Below, piece after piece: positions 42,487-49,808 of a DNA stretch of 64,000 nt. The notes below the pieces were generated by a model. That model was not told where the DNA came from, did not search any database, and worked only from the letters and a program-made list of their open reading frames with translations. The stretch is taken from the NCBI RefSeq assembly GCF_022271435.1, contig NZ_JAFIQY010000011.1:1-64000 (forward strand), in the 5' to 3' direction. The stretch is from Streptomyces monomycini. Lineage in GTDB: Bacteria; Actinomycetota; Actinomycetes; Streptomycetales; Streptomycetaceae. Within the stretch, counting starts at the first letter, position 1. Each line of letters starts with the position of its first letter. A program made the translations under genes and the position numbers.

Positions 42487-44652
42487 TCACCCCTGTACGG
42501 CAAGGACCAGCGGAAACACTCCGGCGGCTCCCGCCTGACGCAGCAGCCGGGCGGCCACGGCCAAGGTCCAGCCGGTGTCCGCGTAGTCGTCCACCAACAG
42601 CACCGGACCGTCCGCCGACGCCAGGGCCTGCGCCAACTCCGGCGGGACACTCAACGACCCGTGCAGCGCGCGCAGCCGCTGCGCGCTGTTGCTGCGCGGA
42701 ATCCGGGTGTCCGGTCCGTGCTCCCCGTACGCCACCGTCCCCAGGAACGGCATCCGTCCGACGGCGGCGATGCGCTCTCCCAGGGAACGGACCAGCTGCG
42801 GCCTGGTGCGGGAGTCGAGCGTCACGACCCCCACCGGACGCGCCGGGGCGTCCGGGGCCCCCGAGGCCCAGCCTCCGGGGCCCTTCGCCCAGTCGGCGAG
42901 CACCGTCACCACCGCGGACGCGACATCGTCCGGAATCGGCCCGTCGGGGGCCTGCGCCGTGAGCATCGGACGCAGCCGGTTGCCCCACCCGATGTCGGAG
43001 AGCCGTCCCAGCGCACGCCCGGTGGCACCCTGCTCACCTGCCGGAATACGTCCCTTGAGATCGACACCGACGGCAGGCAGCCCGGTCGGCCACATCCGCC
43101 GCGGCTCGACCTCCACGCCCGGCCGTCCCAGCTCGCCGCGTGCCGCGTCCAGCGAGGCGGCGGACACCTCCGCGGTGAAGCGTGCTCCCGCGCAGTTGTC
43201 GCAGCGGCCGCACGGCACCGCGGCCTCGTCGTCCAGCTGCCGCCGCAGGAACTCCATCCGGCAGCCGGTGGTCGTGGCGTAGTCCCGCATGGCCTGCTGC
43301 TCGGTTTCACGCTGCCGTGCCACCCAGGCGTACCGCTCGGCGTCGTACGTCCACGGGCGGCCGGTCGCGGTCCAGCCGCCCTTGACCCGGTGGACCGCGC
43401 CGTCCACGTCGAGCACCTTCAGCATGGTCTCCAGGCGCGAGCGGCGCAGTTCCACCAGCGGCTCCAGGGCCGGCAGCGACAGCGGGCGGTCCGACCCCGC
43501 CAGGACGTCCAGTGTCCGGCGCACCTGCTCCTCGGGAGGGAACGCCAGCGAGGCGAAGTACTTCCAGATCGCCTCGTCCTCGCGGCCGGGCAGCAGCAGC
43601 ACCTCGGCGTGCTCGACACCGCGCCCGGCACGACCGACCTGCTGGTAGTAGGCGATGGGGGAGGACGGCGAACCGAGGTGCACGACGAAGCCGAGGTCGG
43701 GCTTGTCGAAGCCCATGCCCAGCGCGGAGGTGGCGACCAGCGCCTTGACGCGGTTGCCGAGCAGGTCGTCCTCGGCCTGCTGGCGGTCCGCGTTCTCGGT
43801 CTTGCCCGTGTACGAGGCGACGGTGTGGCCGCGCTGCCGCAGGAAGGCGGTGACCTCCTCGGCCGCGGCGACCGTGAGCGTGTAGATGATCCCCGAGCCC
43901 GGCAGCTCGTGCAGGTGGTCGGCCAGCCAGGCCAGCCGGTGCGCGGCGTCCGGCAGCGGAAGCACGCCCAGGCTCAGGCTCTCCCGGTCCAGCGGCCCCC
44001 GCAGGACGAGCGCCTCGGCGGCCCCCTCGCCCGTGCCCAGCTGCTCGGCCACGTCGGCGGTGACCCGTGCGTTGGCCGTCGCGGTGGTGGCGAGCACGGG
44101 GACACCGGGCGGGAGGTCGGCGAGCATCGTGCGCAGCCGCCGGTAGTCGGGCCGGAAATCATGGCCCCAGTCGGAGATGCAGTGCGCCTCGTCGACCACC
44201 AGCAGGCCGGTGGCGGCGGCCAGCTTGGGCAGCACCTGGTCACGGAAGTCGGGGTTGTTCAGACGCTCCGGCGACACGAGCAGGACATCGACCTCGCCCG
44301 CCGCCACCTCGGCCTGGATCGTGTCCCAGTCCTCGGTGTTGGACGAGTTGATCGTGCGCGCGCGGATCCCGGCCCGGGCCGCCGCCTCGACCTGGTTGCG
44401 CATCAGCGCGAGCAGCGGCGAGACGATCACCGTCGGGCCGCTGCCGCGCTCGCGCAGCAGCGCGGTCGCGACGAAGTAGACCGCCGACTTGCCCCAGCCC
44501 GTCCGCTGCACCACGAGCGCGCGGCGGTGCTCGGCGACCAGCGCCTCGATCGCCCGCCACTGGTCCTCGCGCAGCCGGGCCGTACCGCCGGGGTCCCCGA
44601 CGAGGCGGGAGAGGACGGCATCGGCCGAGGCGCGCAGGTCTTCGTTGCTCAT
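42487..44652 (-). CDS. recQ: RecQ-family DNA helicase with C-terminal phosphoribosyltransferase-like domain
   Basis: 721 aa. RecQ helicase core: VQRTGWGKSAVYF (motif I, about residue 50), VVDEAHCISDWGHDFRPDYR (motif II and aromatic-rich loop), ALGMGFDKPD and QQVGRAGRG (motif VI). The RecQ-type zinc site (CRMEF...CGRCDNC) is at about residues 460-487. The last 230 residues are not HRDC. They end with VLLVDDYADTGWTL (about residues 683-697), the PRPP-loop motif of phosphoribosyltransferases. Start: ATG at 44652 with GGAG close upstream. It is divergent from the DUF4192 gene across DnaA-box-like repeats. Confidence 0.93.
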   Translation of the reverse strand: MSNEDLRASADAVLSRLVGDPGGTARLREDQWRAIEALVAEHRRALVVQRTGWGKSAVYFVATALLRERGSGPTVIVSPLLALMRNQVEAAARAGIRARTINSSNTEDWDTIQAEVAAGEVDVLLVSPERLNNPDFRDQVLPKLAAATGLLVVDEAHCISDWGHDFRPDYRRLRTMLADLPPGVPVLATTATANARVTADVAEQLGTGEGAAEALVLRGPLDRESLSLGVLPLPDAAHRLAWLADHLHELPGSGIIYTLTVAAAEEVTAFLRQRGHTVASYTGKTENADRQQAEDDLLGNRVKALVATSALGMGFDKPDLGFVVHLGSPSSPIAYYQQVGRAGRGVEHAEVLLLPGREDEAIWKYFASLAFPPEEQVRRTLDVLAGSDRPLSLPALEPLVELRRSRLETMLKVLDVDGAVHRVKGGWTATGRPWTYDAERYAWVARQRETEQQAMRDYATTTGCRMEFLRRQLDDEAAVPCGRCDNCAGARFTAEVSAASLDAARGELGRPGVEVEPRRMWPTGLPAVGVDLKGRIPAGEQGATGRALGRLSDIGWGNRLRPMLTAQAPDGPIPDDVASAVVTVLADWAKGPGGWASGAPDAPARPVGVVTLDSRTRPQLVRSLGERIAAVGRMPFLGTVAYGEHGPDTRIPRSNSAQRLRALHGSLSVPPELAQALASADGPVLLVDDYADTGWTLAVAARLLRQAGAAGVFPLVLAVQG

Positions 44653-44702
44653 GGCTCCATGCAACCCGATGCCACTGACAACGCGCGAACCGCCGCCCGA
44701 GG

Positions 44703-44739
44703 CTGTGGACAACTTCCGTCACCCGCGAGTTATCCACAG
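44703..44739. promoter_or_regulatory. Inverted pair of DnaA boxes between recQ and the DUF4192 gene
   Basis: TGTGGACAA at 44704-44712 (TTGTCCACA on the minus strand, the preferred Streptomyces DnaA box) and TTATCCACA at 44730-44738 are both full 9-mers. The flanks extend the inverted repeat to 12 bp with 11 complementary positions. The site lies in the 126-bp divergent promoter region. Confidence 0.75.
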
Positions 44740-44778
44740 GGGTCGCGGCGGTGCGGCGGATCGCGGGATCTTCGAGCC

Positions 44779-46479
44779 ATGAACCAGCACAGCGAATCAT
44801 CCAGCCAGTCCGAGCAGCCCGAGCAGTCCGGGGGACCCGGTCAGTCCGAGCAGCCCGGTCAGTCCGAGCAGCCCGGTCAGCAGGATCGGCCCGGTCGGCT
44901 CGCGAAGCCCGAACGACCCGGCCGTTCCGACCAGCCCCGCCCGTCCGTACCGACACGCCCGCCCACCTCGGCCGCCCCGTCCCGGCCGACCTCGTCCGCC
45001 CACCCGGCCCTGACCGCTGCCACGACCGCCGGCACGGCCAAGGGCACCGAGGACGACGACGAGACCGCGGAGGCCAGGGTCACCCTGCGCGGGCCGGCCG
45101 AGCTGGCCGACGCGCTGCCGTACCTCCTCGGCTTCTTCCCGGACGACAGCATCGTCCTCGTCGGCCTGCACGGCGAGCGGGGGCGGTTCGGCAGCCGGGC
45201 CCGCCTCGGCATCCCGACCGACCGGTCCCAGTGGGGGTACGTGTCCGAGCAGCTCGCGGGCTCGCTCGTGTCGCTCGGAGAGGAGCGCCGCTCCCGCCCC
45301 GGAGGAATCATCGTCTACCTCTGTCAGGAACCGGCGCGGGGAGAGAGCGGCCGGGACGTGAAGGAGCGTCTCCGCCCGCTCGCGCAGCTGCTGCGCGTCG
45401 CCTGCGGGGCACTGGACGTCCCGGTGCTCGACGCGCTGTGCATCTCCGACGGCCGTTTCTGGTCCTACTGCTGTCCCGACTTCCGTTGCTGTCCCGCCGT
45501 GGGTACGCCCCTGACCCCGCCGGGTACGTCGGTGATGGCCGCCGCCGCTGCCTATGCGGGCATCCAAGTTCGCGGGTCACTGCGCGAGTTGGAGTCCCGG
45601 CTGGCCGCCTGGACCGGGCCCCGCGCGGCGGGGCAGACCAGCGCGCTGGACGCCGAAGCCCAGGCGCTCGTCCCGCGCATGATCGAAGAGGGCGCGGCGG
45701 CGCCCGTACGGGCGGAGACCCTGGCGCGGGCGAGCGACCTGGTCCGCCGGTTCCGTGAGGATGTGCCCACGGGCAGCCGTCGAGCCAGGGACGCCTGCGA
45801 CGACGCACTCCTGACGGACACCGAAGCCGCCCGTGTCATCCTCGGGCTCCAGGACCGCGTGGCCCGCGACCGTGCGGCGGAGTGGATGGAGGGGCCCGAC
45901 GCCGAGCCCTCGCTGCGCCTGTGGCAGGCGCTCTCCCGCCGCTGCGTCGGCGGCTACGCCGAGTACGCCGTGGCACCGCTGTCCCTGGCGGGCTGGGTCG
46001 CCTGGGCGACGGGGGACCAGCCGTCCGCCCGTGTCGCGCTGGGCCGTGCGCTCACGCTGGATCCCGAGTACCTCTTCGCGCAGCTGCTGCACCGCGGCAT
46101 CAATCAAGGGCTGGACCCGGAGACACTGCGCCGCTGCCTGCGGGAAGAGCGGGACGAACGAGCCGATGGCGCGTCGGCGAGCGGTGTCGTACTGGCGTCC
46201 GGGCGTGACTCCGTACCGGTGCTCGTGGACGGCCCCGCGGCTGCGCCCGACCTGGCCCCGGGGGCGGCCCGGCCGGGAGGGACCGGCCGCGGTGACGGCG
46301 CGGAGCGGCCCGCCGTGCCGGACGGCCCCGGCAGGGCGGGGCGCCCCGGTGGCAGTGGACGTTGCGGCGGTTCCGACCGCCCTGGCGGTCCGCGCGGCAG
46401 TACCCGTCCCGCCGCCCGTACGAGCACCGGCCGGGGCGGGCGCCGCTCCGTCCGCAACGGTGACCGGAGCCGGCCGTGA
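44779..46479 (+). CDS. DUF4192 domain-containing protein
   Basis: 566 aa. An N-terminal Gln/Ser/Pro-rich segment contains an 18-bp coding repeat (QSEQPG, about 44839-44885). A DUF4192 domain spans about residues 95-480 (RVTLRGPAELADALPYLLGFFPDDSIVLVGL and the C-terminal PLSLAGWVAWATGDQPSARVALGRALTLDPEYLFAQLL, a TPR-like helix pair). A Gly/Arg-rich tail follows. DUF4192 is an actinobacterial family of unknown function, and its position next to recQ may be meaningful. The ATG has only a weak GAG upstream. Confidence 0.85.
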   Translation: MNQHSESSSQSEQPEQSGGPGQSEQPGQSEQPGQQDRPGRLAKPERPGRSDQPRPSVPTRPPTSAAPSRPTSSAHPALTAATTAGTAKGTEDDDETAEARVTLRGPAELADALPYLLGFFPDDSIVLVGLHGERGRFGSRARLGIPTDRSQWGYVSEQLAGSLVSLGEERRSRPGGIIVYLCQEPARGESGRDVKERLRPLAQLLRVACGALDVPVLDALCISDGRFWSYCCPDFRCCPAVGTPLTPPGTSVMAAAAAYAGIQVRGSLRELESRLAAWTGPRAAGQTSALDAEAQALVPRMIEEGAAAPVRAETLARASDLVRRFREDVPTGSRRARDACDDALLTDTEAARVILGLQDRVARDRAAEWMEGPDAEPSLRLWQALSRRCVGGYAEYAVAPLSLAGWVAWATGDQPSARVALGRALTLDPEYLFAQLLHRGINQGLDPETLRRCLREERDERADGASASGVVLASGRDSVPVLVDGPAAAPDLAPGAARPGGTGRGDGAERPAVPDGPGRAGRPGGSGRCGGSDRPGGPRGSTRPAARTSTGRGGRRSVRNGDRSRP

Positions 46480-46583
46480 GCCCGCCGACGCGCGAGCGCC
46501 GGCGTGACCTGGGCGCCGGCCCCGGCGTTCACCTCTGTGGCGCAGTCCGTTTGGAGCCCAGACCCCAGCAGGGAGCGCAGAGA

Positions 46584-48677
46584 GTGTCAGGCATGGTCCC
46601 CACCACTCAGCCGGCCCGCCGGGCACCCGGAGATCACCGTTCCGGGGTGCCCCGGCCACCGGAACCGCAGTCTGTCCACCGGACCTTGATCTGCGTGGCT
46701 CTGCCGGCGCTCGCCATCTCCTCCGAACAGGGCCAGCTCACCGGCCGGGGGACGGACGGCTTCTACCGTGCCGGGCGGCGCGTCCTGTCCCGCTGCCAGC
46801 TGATCGCGGGCGGCGCCGAACCCGTCATCGTGCAGGGCAGGCTGATCGCGTCGGACCGCGCGAGGTTCGTCGGGACGGTCCGTACGGCCGTCGACCGCGG
46901 CCCGGACCCCGAGATGCGCGTGGAACGGCTGCGGTCCGCCGACGGGGTCGAACGCATCACGTTCCACAGCAGCGCGCCGCGCCGGGTGCGGCTGCCGGTG
47001 GAGCTGCGGCTGGGCACGGATCTCGCCGACCTCGGCGCGATCGCCGTCGGTGTCGCCGGACCCGAACTGCCCGCCAGCGTGCACGGGTCGGGGTTGCGCT
47101 GGTCCGCCGCCGGGGCTCATGCCGTGATCGCCGCGACCCCGGCGCCCACGGACGTCATGGCCTCGGCCGGACTGCTGTGCTGGGAGCTGGACCTGCCGCC
47201 CGGCGGCCATCACACCATCGAGGTGCGGGTCCGGCTGGAGCATGCGACGTCGGGAGCCTCCGCCGGCCGGCCGGGTCCGCCGCTCCCGGCCACACGCGGC
47301 AGCGAGCAACCGCCTCGCCCGTGGTCGGCGGCGCGGCTCCAGTGCGACGACCCCCGGGCCGACGCGCTGCTGGCGGCAGGGCTCGACGATCTCCACGGCC
47401 TGCTGATGCGTGGTCCGGGCGCCCTCACGGACACGTACATCGCGGGCGGGGTCCCCTGGCGCTGTGGCCTCTCGCCGGCCGAGGCCCTCTGGGCGGCGCG
47501 CATGTTGCTCCCCCTGGGCACCCGCCTCGCGGCCAACACCCTGCGTACCCTCGCGCATGTCCAACTGACCGGAGCAGGGGCGGATTCCGGCCGAATTCCG
47601 GGCGCGCTGCGGGACGCGGGCCCGTACGCCCCACCCAGCTGTACGGGCGTCGAGGCGACGCTGCTGTTCCCCGCCGTCCTCGCCGAAGCCCGCCGCTGGG
47701 GCCTGCCCGACCGCGAGACGGAGCAGCTGCTCCCGGCGGCGGAGGGCTGCCTGAGATGGCTGCGTACGGCGGTGAGCGACGGGAACGTACCCGGCGACGG
47801 AGCCCTGAGCGGAGGCAGCGGCTACGTCCCCGATCCGGCGCCCGGAGGGCCGTACCGCTGCGCGACCCAGGCTCACGCGCACCGCGCCGCGCTGCTCGGC
47901 GCCGACCTCCTCGACGGCTGCGGCAGACCGGGAGCGCCCGCGCTGCGGGAGTGGGCGGCCGGCCTGCGGACCCGGTTCCGTGAGGAGTTCTGGGTGGAGA
48001 GCCGCAGCGGTGGCAGCCCGGCCGTACTGCGCACGCCGGGCGGCCGGCTGCTGCCGCACTTCGGTTCCGCGGCCGTCCACCTCCTGGACACCGGGCTGCT
48101 CGGCGGCGGGCGCACCGCCGTAGGCCTGCTCGACGCGGCACGCACGGAGCGCCTCGCCCGCCTCCTGGGAAGCCCGGCCATGGACTCCGGCTGGGGCCTG
48201 CGGGGGCTCGGCGCGATGGAGAGCGGCTACAACCCCTTCGGTCACCGCAGCGGCGCCGTCCGGGTCCACGAGACGGCGGTGGCCGTCGCCGGCCTGGCCG
48301 CCACGGGCCATGAGAAGGAGGCCGCCTCCCTGGTCCGCGGGCTCCTCGACGCGGCACAGAGCTTCGCCTACCGGCTGCCGGAGATGTACGCGGGCGAGCA
48401 GCGCACCCGTGACGGCGCCCCCGTGCCGCACCCCGCGGCCTGCCGGCCGGCCGCCGTGGCCGCGGCGGGCGCGGTGCACGCCCTGACCGCTCTGGCCGGG
48501 GTGCGCCCCGACGTCCCGGCGGGGACCGTGGCGGTCCGCCCGGTCGGCAGCGCGCCGCTCGGTGCCATGCAGTTCACCGGGCTCAGCGTCGCCGGGCAGC
48601 CGTTCGCCGTACGGATCAGCAGACTCGGCCTCGGCCTGGTCGAGGAGGCCGCGAATGGCTTGCAACTGGGGGCGTGA
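46584..48677 (+). CDS. Glycogen-debranching-type glycosidase (amylo-alpha-1,6-glucosidase-like)
   Basis: 697 aa. An N-terminal beta domain (LAISSEQGQLTGRGTDGFYRAGRRVLSRCQL) matches the N-terminal domain of bacterial glycogen-debranching enzymes. A C-terminal six-hairpin toroid (GGVPWRCGLSPAEALWAARMLLPLGTRLAANTL, MDSGWGLRGLGAMESGYNPFGHRSGAVRVHETAVAVAGL) matches the GH63/GH133-like catalytic fold. Its likely role is in alpha-glucan or trehalose-type glycoside metabolism; the substrate is unproven. GTG at 46584 is chosen because GGGAG lies 8 nt upstream; an in-frame GTG at 46476 overlapping the previous stop is less likely. Confidence 0.82.
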   Translation: MSGMVPTTQPARRAPGDHRSGVPRPPEPQSVHRTLICVALPALAISSEQGQLTGRGTDGFYRAGRRVLSRCQLIAGGAEPVIVQGRLIASDRARFVGTVRTAVDRGPDPEMRVERLRSADGVERITFHSSAPRRVRLPVELRLGTDLADLGAIAVGVAGPELPASVHGSGLRWSAAGAHAVIAATPAPTDVMASAGLLCWELDLPPGGHHTIEVRVRLEHATSGASAGRPGPPLPATRGSEQPPRPWSAARLQCDDPRADALLAAGLDDLHGLLMRGPGALTDTYIAGGVPWRCGLSPAEALWAARMLLPLGTRLAANTLRTLAHVQLTGAGADSGRIPGALRDAGPYAPPSCTGVEATLLFPAVLAEARRWGLPDRETEQLLPAAEGCLRWLRTAVSDGNVPGDGALSGGSGYVPDPAPGGPYRCATQAHAHRAALLGADLLDGCGRPGAPALREWAAGLRTRFREEFWVESRSGGSPAVLRTPGGRLLPHFGSAAVHLLDTGLLGGGRTAVGLLDAARTERLARLLGSPAMDSGWGLRGLGAMESGYNPFGHRSGAVRVHETAVAVAGLAATGHEKEAASLVRGLLDAAQSFAYRLPEMYAGEQRTRDGAPVPHPAACRPAAVAAAGAVHALTALAGVRPDVPAGTVAVRPVGSAPLGAMQFTGLSVAGQPFAVRISRLGLGLVEEAANGLQLGA

Positions 48678-48693
48678 GATGCGTCAGGGCCTG

Positions 48694-48719
48694 ATTATCG
48701 TCAGGCGGACGACTATGAT
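48694..48719 (+). promoter_or_regulatory. NrtR operator overlapping a leaderless promoter
   Basis: A perfect TCGTC/GACGA inverted repeat (48698-48702 and 48708-48712) sits within a longer imperfect palindrome. The TATGAT -10 (48714-48719) starts 2 bp after it and ends 6 nt before the nrtR ATG, so a bound regulator would block its own promoter. Confidence 0.65.
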
Positions 48720-48725
48720 CGCGCC

Positions 48726-49490
48726 ATGCCTCCCTACGACCCGTCGGCCTTCCCCCCGTTCGCCGTTACCGTCGACCTGGTCGTGCTCACCGTACGCAGG
48801 CACGCGCTGTGCGCGCTGGCCGTGCGGCGCGGCGAGCCGCCGTTCCAGGGGCGCTGGGCCCTGCCGGGCGGGTTCGTGCGGAGCGACGAGGACCTGGAGG
48901 CCGCCGCCGCCCGGGAGCTGGCCGAGGAGACCGGGCTGCACGCCCACTGCCCGGCGGGCCCGCCGCCGCCCTACGGCGCGCATCTGGAACAGCTCGCCAC
49001 GTACGGCGACCCCAAGCGCGACCCCCGTATGCGGGTGGTCAGCGTCGCCCACCTGGTGCTCGCACCCGACCTGCCGGCTCCGACGGCGGGCGGTGACGCC
49101 CACAGTGCGCGCTGGGCCCCGGTGGACACGCTGCTCGACCGGGACGGTGGCCTGGGCCGCGAGGGTGAGCAGTCCGCGCCGCTCGCTTTCGATCATGCCC
49201 GGATCCTCGCGGACGGGGTGGAGCGGGCCCGCTCGAAGATCGAGTACTCCTCGCTCGCCACCGCGTTCTGCCCCCAGGAGTTCACCGTCGGGGAGCTGCG
49301 CAGGGTGTACGAAGCGGTGTGGGGCGTAGTCCTGGACCCCCGGAACTTCCACCGCAAGGTCACCGGCACGCCGGGGTTCCTGGTGCCCACCGGTGGAACG
49401 ACGACCCGTCAGGGAGGCCGCCCGGCCCAGCTGTTCAGAGCCGGCGGTGCGACCCTGCTCAATCCGCCGATGCTGCGTCCGGAGGTCTGA
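48726..49490 (+). CDS. nrtR: Nudix-family transcriptional regulator NrtR
   Basis: 254 aa. An N-terminal Nudix domain has the box G-x5-E-x7-REUxEExGU at about residues 41-67 (ALPGGFV, then ARELAEETGLH). A C-terminal winged-helix domain (KIEYSSLATAFCPQEFTVGELRRVYEAVWG, then NFHRKVTGTPGFL) is diagnostic of NrtR, which controls NAD metabolism genes by sensing ADP-ribose or related nucleotides. The start is the leaderless ATG. No NAD-biosynthesis gene lies beside it, so autoregulation is the only target visible here. Confidence 0.9.
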   Translation: MPPYDPSAFPPFAVTVDLVVLTVRRHALCALAVRRGEPPFQGRWALPGGFVRSDEDLEAAAARELAEETGLHAHCPAGPPPPYGAHLEQLATYGDPKRDPRMRVVSVAHLVLAPDLPAPTAGGDAHSARWAPVDTLLDRDGGLGREGEQSAPLAFDHARILADGVERARSKIEYSSLATAFCPQEFTVGELRRVYEAVWGVVLDPRNFHRKVTGTPGFLVPTGGTTTRQGGRPAQLFRAGGATLLNPPMLRPEV

Positions 49491-49710
49491 GCGGCGGGCC
49501 GCGCCGGTGCCGGGCTGCGTCGGTGTCGGGTCGCGCCGGTGGGGGATCTGTGTTCGCGAGGACTGCGGTCGCGTGGGGCTCGCCAGGGACGGGGTGCTGT
49601 AGCAGCGGGGTGGGTGACGGCTGTTCGGTGGTGGTGAGAGCGGGCGGCCTGCCGTGCGGCGGTCTGGCCGGCGGAGCGTGACACGCGTGGGCGTCAACTG
49701 GGGTGCATTA

Positions 49711-49739
49711 CCGACAAAACGGACAGGCGGGGTTACCGT
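49711..49739 (+). promoter_or_regulatory. Promoter of the ABC transporter gene
   Basis: CCGACA (49711-49716) and TACCGT (49734-49739) are separated by 17 bp. The -10 ends 6 nt before a GTG at 49746, so the RNA probably begins at that GTG. Confidence 0.5.
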
Positions 49740-49745
49740 GACCAG

Positions 49746-49808
49746 GTGAGTCCCCACCTCCTCCCCGCCGCTTCCGTGAGGTCCCGCTCCCCGTGGGGGG
49801 CGCGATGA
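49746..49808 (+). CDS. 20-codon leader ORF coupled to the ABC gene
   Basis: The GTG at 49746 opens a 20-residue frame (VSPHLLPAASV then RSRSPWGAR) whose TGA overlaps the ABC-gene ATG as ATGA (49805-49808). The upstream -10 places the RNA 5' end at this GTG, so the leader would be translated leaderlessly and re-initiate at the ABC gene. It may be only a translational coupling device. Confidence 0.4.
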   Translation: MSPHLLPAASVRSRSPWGAR

